Positions 8,191 to 16,584 of a stretch of 64,000 bases of DNA are shown here, piece after piece. The stretch is from Azospirillum thermophilum (GTDB lineage: Bacteria; Pseudomonadota; Alphaproteobacteria; Azospirillales; Azospirillaceae): positions 1-64,000 of the forward strand of contig NZ_CP029353.1 in the NCBI RefSeq assembly GCF_003130795.1. Reading direction: 5' to 3'. Numbering within the stretch: the stretch's first letter is position 1; the number at the start of each line of letters is the position of its first letter. The notes below the pieces were generated by a model. The model was not told the DNA's origin. It made no database searches and saw nothing but the letters and a program-made list of their open reading frames with translations. The translations under genes were made by a program, and so were the position numbers.

Positions 8191-9104
8191 CCGGTCCGGC
8201 TTCCAGTGGCGCTCAAGGTAGCGACGGGAAGCCCGTAAGTAAACTCGCCGCCGGTCTTTATGTGATCGCGACGCCAATCGGCAACGCGGCGGACATCACG
8301 CTGAGGGCGCTGGACACGCTGTCCCGGGCCGACGCCATCGCCTGCGAGGATACGCGGGTGACGGCGAAGCTGATGGGCATCCACGGCATCCACACCCCCT
8401 TCGTCTCCTACCATGAACATAACGCGGCACGCATGCGTCCGGTCCTCATCGGTCGCATGCGGCAGGGGGAGGCCATCGCCCTGGTCACCGACGCCGGCAC
8501 GCCGCTGGTCTCCGACCCCGGCTACAAGCTGGTGCGGGAGTGCGTGGCGGCCGGGGTGGCGGTGACCACCCTGCCCGGCCCGTCGGCGCCGCTGGCGGCG
8601 CTGGTGCTGTCCGGCCTGCCGACCGACCGCTTCCTGTTCGCCGGCTTCCTGCCCAACAAGGCGAGCGCCCGGCGCACCGCCATCGGCGAGCTGAAGGGGG
8701 TGCCGGCGACGCTGGTGTTCTTCGAGTCGCCGCAGCGCCTGCCCGACTCGCTGGCCGACCTGGCCGAGCTGCTCGGCCCGCGCGAGGCGGCGGTGGCCCG
8801 CGAGCTGACCAAGCTGTACGAGGAGGTGCGGCGCGGCCCGCTGCCGGAGCTGGCCGCCCATTACGCCGCGGCGGGGCCGCCCAGGGGGGAGGTGGTGCTG
8901 GTCATCGCCCCGCCGGGGGCGGAGGAGACCGCCGGGGCGGACGATGTCGACGGCCTGCTGCGCGAGGCGCTGGGCCGCCTGTCGGTCCGCGACGCCGCCG
9001 CCGACGTCGCCGCCCGCACCGGCCAGCCCAGGCGCGAGGTCTATGCCCGCGCCCTGGAACTCGCCCGCGACGGCACGGTTGCGAAGGGGGAGGAGGATGG
9101 CTGA
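8148..9104 (+). CDS. rsmI: 16S rRNA (cytidine(1402)-2'-O)-methyltransferase
   Basis: 318 residues if started at GTG 8148. Tetrapyrrole-methylase fold: GLYVIATPIGNAADITLRAL, then DAIACEDTRVTAKLM, YHEHN, GEAIALVTDAGTPLVSDPG and TTLPGPSAPLAAL are hallmark RsmI motifs. RsmI 2'-O-methylates C1402 in the decoding centre. The start is uncertain: no ATG lies just before the conserved core, and GTG 8148 gives a roughly 35-residue leader that overlaps the divergent lipoprotein gene. Its 3' end overlaps yraN (ATGGCTGA). Confidence 0.94.
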   Translation: MRKLLPSVPPIVSASGPASSGAQGSDGKPVSKLAAGLYVIATPIGNAADITLRALDTLSRADAIACEDTRVTAKLMGIHGIHTPFVSYHEHNAARMRPVLIGRMRQGEAIALVTDAGTPLVSDPGYKLVRECVAAGVAVTTLPGPSAPLAALVLSGLPTDRFLFAGFLPNKASARRTAIGELKGVPATLVFFESPQRLPDSLADLAELLGPREAAVARELTKLYEEVRRGPLPELAAHYAAAGPPRGEVVLVIAPPGAEETAGADDVDGLLREALGRLSVRDAAADVAARTGQPRREVYARALELARDGTVAKGEEDG

Positions 9105-9465
9105 GCTCGACGCGCTGCGCCGGCGCGCGGAGGGATACGGCCGGCTGGCCGAGGGGCTGTGCCGCCTGTCGCTGCGGCTGAAGGGCTACCGCATCCTGGC
9201 CCAGCGGCTGCGCACCCCGATGGGGGAGATCGACATCGTGGCCCGGCGCGGCAGCACCATCGCGATCGTCGAGGTCAAGGCCCGCGCCGACTGGGGGGCG
9301 GCCAGCGAGGCGGTGGGGGCGCGGCAGCGCGGCCGGCTGGCCCGCGCGGCGCATGCCTGGCTGGCGGCCAACCCGCGCTACGCCGGCTATGCCTTGCGCT
9401 TCGACGTCATGCTCGTTACCCCTTGGTCCTGGCCGCGCCACCTGAAGGACGCCTGGCGGGCCTGA
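9097..9465 (+). CDS. YraN family protein (UPF0102)
   Basis: 122 residues. Conserved UPF0102 features are YRILAQRLRTPMGEIDIVARRG and IAIVEVKARADWGAASEAVG. The E-I-D ... E-V-K spacing is a PD-(D/E)xK-like nuclease fold, but activity is not established for the family. ATG 9097 follows a good AGGAGG and overlaps the rsmI stop, so the two are translationally coupled. rsmI-yraN is a standard neighbourhood. Confidence 0.92.
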   Translation: MAELDALRRRAEGYGRLAEGLCRLSLRLKGYRILAQRLRTPMGEIDIVARRGSTIAIVEVKARADWGAASEAVGARQRGRLARAAHAWLAANPRYAGYALRFDVMLVTPWSWPRHLKDAWRA

Positions 9466-9491
9466 GACGGGAAGGAAGGACCCCGATCGCC

Positions 9492-10340
9492 GTGACCAGC
9501 CCTGCCGACAGCATCGCCACCGCCCGCGGCATCCTGCGCCGGGTCGGCCAACAGCCCGACGACCAGATCGATCTGGCCGAGGCGGCGCTGGCGCTCGGCG
9601 CGCTCGACCGGCCGGAGGCCGACCTGGACGAGTACCGCCGCCATGTCGCGACGCTGGCAGCCGACCTCGCCGCCCGAGTCCCGCCGCAGGGGGAGGACGG
9701 GCTGGAGGCCCGCGCCGCCCTGCTGCGCGAGGTGATCATCGAGCGCCACGGCTATTCCGGCGACCACGAGACCTACGACGACCTGCAGAACGCCAACCTG
9801 CTGCGGGTGATCGACCGCCGCCGCGGCCTGCCGGTGGCGCTGGGCATCCTGTTCCTGCACGCCGCCCGCGCCCAGGGCTGGCGGATGGTCGGGCTGAACT
9901 TCCCCGGCCACTTCCTGGTCCGGCTGGATGCCGGGCCGCAGCGCGCCATCCTCGACCCCTTCAACGAGGGGCAGATGCGCAGCCCCGCCGAGCTGCGCGA
10001 CCTGCTGAAGGCCACCGCCGGGGTGGAGGCGGAGCTGTCGCCCGACCATTACCAGCCGGTCTCCAACCGGGACGTGCTGCTGCGCCTGCAGAACAACATC
10101 AAGCTTCGCCACCTGTCGGCCCATGACGTGGCCAAGGCGCTGGAGGTGCTGGAGGCCATGCGGCTGTTCGCCCCCGACGAGCCGGCCCTGTGGCGCGAGA
10201 CCGGCCTGCTGGAGGCGCATTCCGGCAATCTGGCCAGCGCCATCGACAGCCTGGAGACCTTCATGGACCTGACCGACGACGAGCGGCACCGCTACCAGAC
10301 CGCCTCGCTGATCCAGCAGCTGAAGCAGCGCCTGAACTGA
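9492..10340 (+). CDS. SirB1/transglutaminase-like family protein with TPR-like C-terminus
   Basis: 282 residues from GTG 9492. The core [28 protein letters not shown], followed by [16 protein letters not shown] and [13 protein letters not shown], is the SirB1/transglutaminase-like domain. The C-terminal part ([26 protein letters not shown], then [14 protein letters not shown]) resembles a TPR pair. Function not known. It lies 26 bp after yraN and before gshB on the same strand; the usual alphaproteobacterial order is rsmI-yraN-(this)-gshB, suggesting an operon. Confidence 0.88.
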   Translation: MTSPADSIATARGILRRVGQQPDDQIDLAEAALALGALDRPEADLDEYRRHVATLAADLAARVPPQGEDGLEARAALLREVIIERHGYSGDHETYDDLQNANLLRVIDRRRGLPVALGILFLHAARAQGWRMVGLNFPGHFLVRLDAGPQRAILDPFNEGQMRSPAELRDLLKATAGVEAELSPDHYQPVSNRDVLLRLQNNIKLRHLSAHDVAKALEVLEAMRLFAPDEPALWRETGLLEAHSGNLASAIDSLETFMDLTDDERHRYQTASLIQQLKQRLN

Positions 10341-10398
10341 CGCCGCCCGTCCCCCCTTCGCCCCGCCTTTCGCTGACCTCTTGTCCGGAGACCCGGGA

Positions 10399-11349
10399 AT
10401 GAGCCTCGCCGTCGCCTTCCAGATGGATCCGATCGAGTCCATCAACATCGACACCGACTCCAGCTTCATGATGGCGCTGGAGGCGCAGAAGCGGGGTCAC
10501 ACGCTCTACCACTACCACCCGCGCGACCTCAGCCTGACCGGCAACCGCCTGACCGCGCGGGTGCGCGCGATGACGGTGGTCCGCAAGCACGGCGCCCACT
10601 ACACGCTGGGCGAGCCCAAGCCGGTCGACCTGTCGGAGATGGACGTGATCCTGATGCGCCAGGACCCGCCCTTCGACATGGCCTACATCACCGCCACCCA
10701 CCTGCTGGAGCATGTCCAGCCCAAGGTGCTGGTGCTGAACGACCCGGCCGAGGTGCGCAACGCCCCGGAGAAGCTGTTCGTCACCCATTTCCCCGACCTG
10801 ATGCCGCCGACGCTGATCACCAGCGACCGCCAGGCCATCCTGGAGTTCCGGGCGCAGTACAAGGACATCATCGTCAAGCCGCTGTTCGGCAACGGCGGCG
10901 CCGGCGTCTTCCACCTGAAGCCGGACGACGAGAACCTGGGCTCGCTGCTGGAGCTGTTCACCCAGCTCTACCGCGAGCCGGTGATCGTGCAGAAGTACCT
11001 GCCGGAGATCCGCCAGGGCGACAAGCGCATCATCCTGGTGGACGGCGAGCCGGTGGGCGCGGTCAGCCGCATGCCGCTGGAGGGCGAGGCCCGCGCCAAC
11101 TTCCATGCCGGCGGCAGCGCCCGGAAGACCGAACTGACCCGGCGCGAGCAGGAGATCTGCGCCGCCATCGGCCCGGTGCTGCGCGAGAAGGGTCTGGTCT
11201 TCGTCGGCATCGACGTGATCGGCGACTATCTGACGGAGATCAACGTCACCTCCCCCACCGGCATCCAGGAGATCAACCGCCTGAACGGCGGCCAGATCGA
11301 AAGCCTGCTGTGGGACGCCATCGAACGCCGCCGCGCCGCCGCCCGGTAA
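10399..11349 (+). CDS. gshB: Glutathione synthetase
   Basis: 316-residue ATP-grasp ligase that joins gamma-glutamylcysteine and glycine. Diagnostic stretches are [74 protein letters not shown] and [18 protein letters not shown] (the last with L for the first I here). Length is typical. Start at ATG 10399 ([11 protein letters not shown]), with GGAGA about 10 bp upstream; a codon six residues earlier is less likely. Last gene of the rsmI-yraN-SirB1-like run. Confidence 0.97.
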   Translation: MSLAVAFQMDPIESINIDTDSSFMMALEAQKRGHTLYHYHPRDLSLTGNRLTARVRAMTVVRKHGAHYTLGEPKPVDLSEMDVILMRQDPPFDMAYITATHLLEHVQPKVLVLNDPAEVRNAPEKLFVTHFPDLMPPTLITSDRQAILEFRAQYKDIIVKPLFGNGGAGVFHLKPDDENLGSLLELFTQLYREPVIVQKYLPEIRQGDKRIILVDGEPVGAVSRMPLEGEARANFHAGGSARKTELTRREQEICAAIGPVLREKGLVFVGIDVIGDYLTEINVTSPTGIQEINRLNGGQIESLLWDAIERRRAAAR

Positions 11350-11860
11350 GGACGGCGAGGCCGGCATGACGCCCGCGCGTCCCGCGCCGCGCCGTGCGGT
11401 GCGGGGGGCGGTGCGGGAGGCGGTGCGCTGTTGTGCGCGTTGTGCAGCGCGTTTCCGGCGCACAATCCGTTTTTCGACGGTTTCTTGTTCCAGATCAGTG
11501 GTTTAGAGCCGTTTATCGTAGGCGAACGTTGTGCAGGCGATGCACAATGGCCGGTCCGGACCGCCCGGCAGGCCGCGCCGCGCGACGCAGGGGCACGGCG
11601 CGGGGACGGCCGCGGACCGGCGGAGCGGACGGAAGACAGGTCGGGGTGGTGATGCGGCGAGACTACCCGACCGGCCGGAACAGGGCAAGACCGCGAGGAA
11701 ACGGCCGGGGAGAACGGCGGGCGGGACCATCAGCCGCGGCGGCGGATCAGCGCCGGCCGCCCCCACTGCCCAATCGGCTATCCTGCCGCCGGGTGTCTTG
11801 CCGGACCGCGGCATCGCATGCATCGTGCCGGCGGCCGATCAAGCGTGCAGGAGGTTTCCG
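11350..11860. promoter_or_regulatory. 510-bp intergenic region with clustered TTGTGC/GCACAA half-sites
   Basis: No coding-like frame. TTGTGC occurs at 11431, 11440 and 11529, and the complementary GCACAA at 11460 and 11542. The pair at 11529-11547 is a perfect inverted repeat TTGTGCA-GGCGA-TGCACAA. The clustering of five half-sites within about 115 bp looks like operators for a dimeric regulator. The downstream gene (start 11861) begins 310 bp later, so the regulated transcript is uncertain. Confidence 0.4.
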
Positions 11861-12604
11861 ATGTCGGTGCGGTTGCTCGTTGTCCTCGGTCTCGCGGCCG
11901 TCGCGATGACCGGTGCGGCGGCCGGCGTGGCGCAGGCGCAGATGATCAGCCCGATGCTCTATGAAGGGCCGCGGATCCTGCTGCAGGACCATGCGGATCC
12001 TGCCCGGCCCGATGACCGGGCTCCGGGCGCCCGCAACCGGCCGGGCACCGCGGCACCGGCGGCGGTCGATCCGGCGGCGCTGCGCTACACGCCGTCCAAG
12101 GCGCGGCGGACCGCCAACCTGAAGCAGTTCGTCGCCAAGACGCGGGCGGCCGATCCCGCGGGTGCCGCCGACCTGGAGCGGATGTTCGCCGAGGGCGACG
12201 TCATCGAGCGGATCGGGACGGCGCTCGCCCCCTACGGCCTGCGCATCGACGATCTCGCCGACGCCTATACAGTCTATTGGATCAACGCCTGGCAGGCGAC
12301 GCGCGGCACCAACGCCGAGACCTCGCGCGCGACCAATGCGGCGGTGCGGGCGCAGGCGGCGCAGGCGCTGGCCGCGACGCCGGGACTGCTGCGCGCCGCC
12401 GATGCGACCAAGCAGGAGCTGGCGGAGTCGCTGCTGGTCCAGGCCGCGCTGATCGACGCCGCCGTCACCCAGGCCAGGGGAGACGCCGCGCGGCTGCGCG
12501 CGGTGGGCGCCGCCGTCGCCGAGGGCGCGCGCTCCATGGGGCTAGACCTCGGCGCGGTCGAACTGACCGAGCAGGGCTTCGTCCGCACCCGCCAACGGGG
12601 ATGA
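11861..12604 (+). CDS. Secreted hypothetical protein (DUF6683-like)
   Basis: 247 residues with a clear signal peptide (MSVRLLVVLGLAAVAMTGAA, cleavage probably after AQA). The mature part has a low-complexity Pro/Ala/Arg linker, then LRYTPSKARRTANLKQFVAKT and DAYTVYWINAWQA, followed by a helical Ala-rich C-terminus. The pattern 'YxPSxxxRxxNLxxFV ... YWINAW' resembles the exported DUF6683 family; that family name is from memory and is tentative. Role unknown. AGGAGG lies 8 bp before ATG 11861 and decides the start. Confidence 0.8.
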   Translation: MSVRLLVVLGLAAVAMTGAAAGVAQAQMISPMLYEGPRILLQDHADPARPDDRAPGARNRPGTAAPAAVDPAALRYTPSKARRTANLKQFVAKTRAADPAGAADLERMFAEGDVIERIGTALAPYGLRIDDLADAYTVYWINAWQATRGTNAETSRATNAAVRAQAAQALAATPGLLRAADATKQELAESLLVQAALIDAAVTQARGDAARLRAVGAAVAEGARSMGLDLGAVELTEQGFVRTRQRG

Positions 12605-12673
12605 GCGGCGGGCCATCGACTTGCGCGGGTCACCACGTGTACCGGGCGTGGCACGCCGCGGGCTTCGCGCAGC

Positions 12674-13091
12674 GCGTCAATGAGGCCTGAGCATTTCTGC
12701 TCAGGATGACCAGAACCACCTTACCAGATCACAGCAAGCCCAAATGATGCTTCAATGAGGCCTGAGCATTTCTGCTCAGGATGACGGGTCGATCTTCGCG
12801 TAGCCGCTGGCCTGCTTCGTCACGAGGCTTCAATGAGGCCTGAGCATTTCTGCTCAGGATGACACCGAGTACCTGACCGGCAAGCCGAACACGGCCGCCC
12901 TCGCGCTTCAATGAGGCCTGAGCATTTCTGCTCAGGATGACCAGATCGATGAGACCTTGACCCGCGAACTCGGCTTCAACGCTTCAATGAGGCCTGAGCA
13001 TTTCTGCTCAGGATGACCCATGATGGGCAGGTGGGTCTTGGCGCACGTCCAAGAGCTTCAATGAGGCCTGAGCATTTCTGCTCAGGATGAC
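12674..13091 (-). CRISPR. Orphan CRISPR array, 6 repeats and 5 spacers
   Basis: Six 37-bp repeats at 12674-12710, 12749-12785, 12827-12863, 12905-12941, 12981-13017 and 13055-13091. Five are identical; the first differs at its third base (GCGTC for GCTTC). Each holds the palindrome CCTGAGCA-TTTC-TGCTCAGG. Spacers are 38, 41, 41, 39 and 37 bp and all different. Read on the minus strand the repeat ends in ATTGAAGC, the usual form of the 3' end that becomes the crRNA 5' handle, and the degenerate repeat is at the far end. Transcription is therefore probably leftward with the leader to the right of 13091. No cas gene lies anywhere in the window. Confidence 0.93.
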
Positions 13092-13334
13092 GGGTTACTC
13101 GCAACCCCTTGCGGCGCTTGGGAAAAACGCCGCGGATTCGAGCGGTCCCGGAGTCTGACCGGTTGGTCAGGAAATCTGGTCGCTTTTCGTTCTCAACGAT
13201 GTCAAAGATCCCTGGAAAATCAAAGGCCCCGCCACTGCGAGCGGGTCCCGGGATTTTCCGGGTGCCGGACCGCTCGCAGCCGGGAGGCGGCAGTTGCATC
13301 CTATCACGGATTTTCCACCGGTCCACCCCCCGGC
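13092..13334 (-). promoter_or_regulatory. Putative CRISPR leader and XRE gene downstream region
   Basis: 243 bp without a gene between the last CRISPR repeat and the XRE gene. It is less GC-rich than the flanks near 13160-13230 (TCGTTCTCAACGATGTCAAA), as leaders often are. It also contains a long imperfect hairpin with arms CTGCGAGCGG (13235-13244) and CCGCTCGCAG (13270-13279), which may end transcription of the XRE gene. Confidence 0.4.
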
Positions 13335-13730
13335 TCAGCCGCGCGGCGGGCGGCGGCGGGCGGGCTTCCGACGGACGGGGGCCTCGTCGAGGATCGCCAG
13401 CATGCGGTCCAGCGCCGGCTCGTCGAGGTCGTGGATGCGCTCGGCCAGACGGTTGGCCAGCTCGGTCGCCCGGGGCGTCAGGCCGGAGGTGTCCACCGTC
13501 ACCCGCGGGTGCGACAGGTCGGCCAGACGCTCCAGCTCCTCCGCCTCGTCCCAGATGATGCCGAAATAGGCGCAGATCTGGCGCAGCAGCATCGGCGAGG
13601 GCTTGCCCCGCTTGCCGTGCTCCAGCGCCGACAGATAGGCCGAGGAGATGTGCAGGTCGGCCGCCATCTGCTTCAGCGTGACGCCCCTGGTCTCGCGCAG
13701 GGACCGCACCCGTTCGCCGAAGGGGGTCAT
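13335..13730 (-). CDS. XRE-family helix-turn-helix regulator
   Basis: 131 residues. The HTH_3 domain spans roughly residues 5-60 (FGERVRSLRETRGVTLKQMA, then SSAYLSALEHGKRGKPSPM). A helical region rich in acidic residues and a basic tail (RRKPARRRPPRG) follow. A cytosolic DNA-binding regulator; targets unknown. The start ATG overlaps the stop codon of the Smr gene (ATGA at 13727-13730), so the two are translationally coupled. This pair is common in alphaproteobacteria and is not evidence for CRISPR regulation even though the array is adjacent. Confidence 0.88.
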   Translation of the reverse strand: MTPFGERVRSLRETRGVTLKQMAADLHISSAYLSALEHGKRGKPSPMLLRQICAYFGIIWDEAEELERLADLSHPRVTVDTSGLTPRATELANRLAERIHDLDEPALDRMLAILDEAPVRRKPARRRPPRG

Positions 13731-14290
13731 GCGTGGTCCCGGCGCCGCTTCAGCAGGACATAGAGCGCGCCGTCGCCGCCGTCCTTGGGCTGGGCCGGGT
13801 GGATCGCCAGGATCATCGGGCGCAGCGCGCTGTCGGCCAGCCAGCGCGGCACCGCGGCGCGCAGCACGCCGGCCCCGCCGGACCAGGTGCCCTTGCCGGT
13901 GATGACCAGCACGCAGCGCCGCCCCTGCGCCCAGGCGTGATGGACGAAGCCGGCCAGTGCGCCGTGCGCCTGGGCCTGGGTCATGCCGTGCAGGTCGATG
14001 CGCGCGTCGATGACCAGCTGCCCCTTGCGGAAGCGGTCGCCGGTGCGGCGGTCCATGTCGGTGATCGAGCCGGGGGTCAGCGGCGGCAGGCTGGGCCGCC
14101 CGGCCGGCCGGGCGTCGCGCGGCGGCATCGGCGCCGGCGGCGGGGCGAGGCTGGTGGCGACCGGCTCCGCCTCGGGAACAGGGGGCTCCTCCGGCAGCTC
14201 GGCGGCGCGGCCGGGCAGCGGATCGGCATCCCGCATGGCGAGCCGCCACAGGCGCCGCTCTTCGGCGGTCGGCGAACGGTGGCGTGTCAT
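13727..14290 (-). CDS. Smr/MutS2-type domain protein
   Basis: 187 residues. The first half is a Pro/Ala-rich, probably disordered region. The C-terminal Smr domain shows IDARIDLHGMTQAQAHGAL (the LDLHGxxxxxA motif) and RCVLVITGKGTWSGGAG, followed by VLRAAVPRWL (the HGxGxG-like region has TGKG here). Smr domains are nucleases or nucleic-acid-binding modules. First gene of a two-gene unit with the XRE regulator. Confidence 0.88.
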   Translation of the reverse strand: MTRHRSPTAEERRLWRLAMRDADPLPGRAAELPEEPPVPEAEPVATSLAPPPAPMPPRDARPAGRPSLPPLTPGSITDMDRRTGDRFRKGQLVIDARIDLHGMTQAQAHGALAGFVHHAWAQGRRCVLVITGKGTWSGGAGVLRAAVPRWLADSALRPMILAIHPAQPKDGGDGALYVLLKRRRDHA

Positions 14291-14443
14291 GGGCGGCTCT
14301 TCACGGCGGTCGGCGACGAAAGGGACGGGGCGGGCGGGACTGTCCCCTGGGATAAATCCCGCGCGCCCCGCCCTGTCAATCTGTGTTGCCGCAGCGCGAA
14401 GAAAAAGTGGCCGGACCTCGGACGGCGAAGAGAAAGGCGCCGC

Positions 14444-15133
14444 CTATTCCTCGACCAGCAGGATGTGCAGGCGGCGGGGACCGTGGGCGCCCAGCTCGAT
14501 CTTCTGCTCGATGTCGCCGGTGCGCGACGGGCCGGTGACGAAGTTGACGGTGCGCGGCATCCCGGTGGCGAAGCCCCCGGCCGCGGCGCGCAGCCGGTCC
14601 CACGCCTCCTCGTAGGTGCCGACGACCTTGCCCTTGCGCAGCACGACGATGTGGGTGTCGGGCAGGAAGTTCAGCGTGGTCGGGTGGCCGTCGCCGGAGG
14701 CCAGCATCAGCGTGCCGGTCTCGGCGATGGCGGCGAAGGCGCCGGTGACCGAGGCGCCGTCGCCGTCGCGCGCCGCACCGCGGCTGACGGTCAGGGTCGG
14801 CCGCTCCGCCCAGGGGACGGAGTCCAGCTCCGGATCCGGGGCGACGCGGATCTCGGCCGGCAGGTTCAGCCCGGCGAGGTAGGAGGCGACGGCGGCCGGA
14901 ACGTCGGCAAGGGCGGGCAGCCGCTCCACCGTCGCCGCGACCTCCGCCGCCATGCCGGCGAACAGCTCGACCTGCTGGTCCTGCGGGAGCTGGCCGCGGG
15001 CGGGGACGAGGTTGCGCGGGTGGCGGGACAGCCGCTCCGCCACCGCGGCACGGGCATCCGCCCCGCCGCCGGGGCCGAGCGCCTTGCGGATCCCCGCCAG
15101 CATCTGCGCGCGGGCCGAATTGCCGCCGGTCAT
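14444..15133 (-). CDS. lutC: Lactate utilization protein C (LUD domain)
   Basis: 229 residues of the LutC/YkgG family. Conserved LUD features are ASVTGAFAAIAETGTLMLAS, then HIVVLRKGKVVGTYEEAWD and TGPSRTGDIEQKIELGAHGP. It is the third subunit of the LutABC L-lactate oxidation complex that feeds the respiratory chain. Its ATG overlaps the lutB stop by 4 bp. Last gene of the lutA-lutB-lutC operon. Confidence 0.92.
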   Translation of the reverse strand: MTGGNSARAQMLAGIRKALGPGGGADARAAVAERLSRHPRNLVPARGQLPQDQQVELFAGMAAEVAATVERLPALADVPAAVASYLAGLNLPAEIRVAPDPELDSVPWAERPTLTVSRGAARDGDGASVTGAFAAIAETGTLMLASGDGHPTTLNFLPDTHIVVLRKGKVVGTYEEAWDRLRAAAGGFATGMPRTVNFVTGPSRTGDIEQKIELGAHGPRRLHILLVEE

Positions 15134-16581
15134 CGCTTCGTCCCCTGCCCGGTTCCCTGTGTGGTCGCCGCCCGGCGTTTCGCCCATTGCTGCTGGAAGG
15201 TTTCGCCCTGCGGGGCGGGCATGTCGCGGAACGCGGTCCAGCCGCGGGCGAGCGGCAGGCTGGCGAAGCGCCCCTTGCCGCGGGCGAGCCTGCCGAGCAT
15301 CCCCACCGCCATGCGGGTGGCGGCGTGGTAGAGCGCCGGGCGGCGGGCGAACCAGCCCCAGAGGGACAGGCCCTTGCGGATCGAGGGCGGCTGCAGCCCG
15401 GCCTCGAACTCCTTCTCGCGCCAGTGGCGCATCATCTTGGGCAGCGGGATGCGCATCGGGCAGACCGCCTCGCAGCGCCCGCAGAAGGTGGAGGCGTTGG
15501 GCAGGTGCCCGGCCTCCTCGACGCCGAGCAGGGCCGGCTGCATCACCGAGCCGATCGGCCCGGGATAGACCCAGCCATAGGCATGGCCGCCGACCGCGCC
15601 ATAGACCGGGCAGTGGTTCATGCAGGCGCCGCAGCGGATGCAGCGCAGCACGTCCTGGAACTCGGTGCCCAGCAGGGCGGAGCGGCCGTTGTCGAGCAGC
15701 ACGACGTGGAACTGCTCCGGCCCGTCGAGGTCGCCCGGCCGGCGCGGGCCGGTGGAGACGGTGGTGTAGGCCGACGCCTCCTGCCCGGTGGCGGAGCGGG
15801 CGAGCACCCGCAGCACCAGCGTCGCGTCCTCCAGCGTCGGCACCACCTTGTCGATCGAGGCCAGCACGATGTGGACGCGCGGCAGGGTCTGGGTGAGGTC
15901 GCCGTTGCCCTCGTTGGTGACGATGATGGTGGAGCCGGTCTCCGCCACCATCATGTTGGCGCCGGTGATGCCGACATCGGCGGCGAGGAACTTCTGGCGC
16001 AGCATGCGCCGCGCCTCGGCCACCAGCACGGTCGGCTCGGTCAGCGGGCGGTCGGGCGGCAGTTCGGTGTGGGCGGCGCGGAAGGTCTCGGCCACGTCCT
16101 CCTTCGACAGGTGGACGGCGGGGGCGATGATGTGGCTGGGCGGCTCGTTGCGGAGCTGGATGATGTATTCGCCGAGGTCGGTTTCGACCGGCGTCATCCC
16201 GTTGGCTTCCAGGTAAGGATTGATCCCGATCTCCTCGGAGATCATGGACTTGCCCTTGGTGACGGTGCGGGCGCCGGCCTGCTGGCAGATGCGCAGGATG
16301 GCCTCGCGCGCCTCGGCGTCGGTGCGGCACCAGTGGACCTCGCCGCCGCGCTCCGTCACCCTGGCCTCGAAGGCCTCCAGATAGAGGTCCAGGTTCGCCA
16401 GCACATGGTTCTTCATGTCGCGCGCCTGGTCGCGCAGCGCCTCGAACTCCGGCAGGCGGGCGGCGGCGGCGCGGCGCTTCTCGATGAAGCCGACGCCGGT
16501 CTTGTTGAGGACGCCCTGCAGCCGCTCGTCGCTCAGCGCCTTGCGGGCGTTTTCGGGAAAGGCGTGGGTGGTCGGATGCAT
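15130..16581 (-). CDS. lutB: Lactate utilization iron-sulfur protein LutB
   Basis: 483 residues. The N-terminal LUD domain (RTVTKGKSMISEEIGINPYL, GANMMVAETGSTIIVTNEGN) is followed by two 4Fe-4S motifs, CIRCGACMNHCPVYG and FCGRCEAVCPMRIPL, and a Trp-rich C-terminus. It belongs to the LutABC (YkgEFG) L-lactate dehydrogenase complex. ATG 16581 is 3 bp after the lutA stop, consistent with tight operon coupling. Length is normal. Confidence 0.94.
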   Translation of the reverse strand: MHPTTHAFPENARKALSDERLQGVLNKTGVGFIEKRRAAAARLPEFEALRDQARDMKNHVLANLDLYLEAFEARVTERGGEVHWCRTDAEAREAILRICQQAGARTVTKGKSMISEEIGINPYLEANGMTPVETDLGEYIIQLRNEPPSHIIAPAVHLSKEDVAETFRAAHTELPPDRPLTEPTVLVAEARRMLRQKFLAADVGITGANMMVAETGSTIIVTNEGNGDLTQTLPRVHIVLASIDKVVPTLEDATLVLRVLARSATGQEASAYTTVSTGPRRPGDLDGPEQFHVVLLDNGRSALLGTEFQDVLRCIRCGACMNHCPVYGAVGGHAYGWVYPGPIGSVMQPALLGVEEAGHLPNASTFCGRCEAVCPMRIPLPKMMRHWREKEFEAGLQPPSIRKGLSLWGWFARRPALYHAATRMAVGMLGRLARGKGRFASLPLARGWTAFRDMPAPQGETFQQQWAKRRAATTQGTGQGTKR

Positions 16582-16584
16582 GGC

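Noticed and set aside
12717..13326. Minus-strand open frames running through the CRISPR array
   Set aside because: They only translate repeats (e.g. VILSRNAQASLK) and are an artefact of the array.
13335..14290. XRE/Smr pair as regulators or nucleases of the CRISPR array
   Set aside because: The pair is common in alphaproteobacteria without CRISPR nearby; adjacency alone is not evidence.
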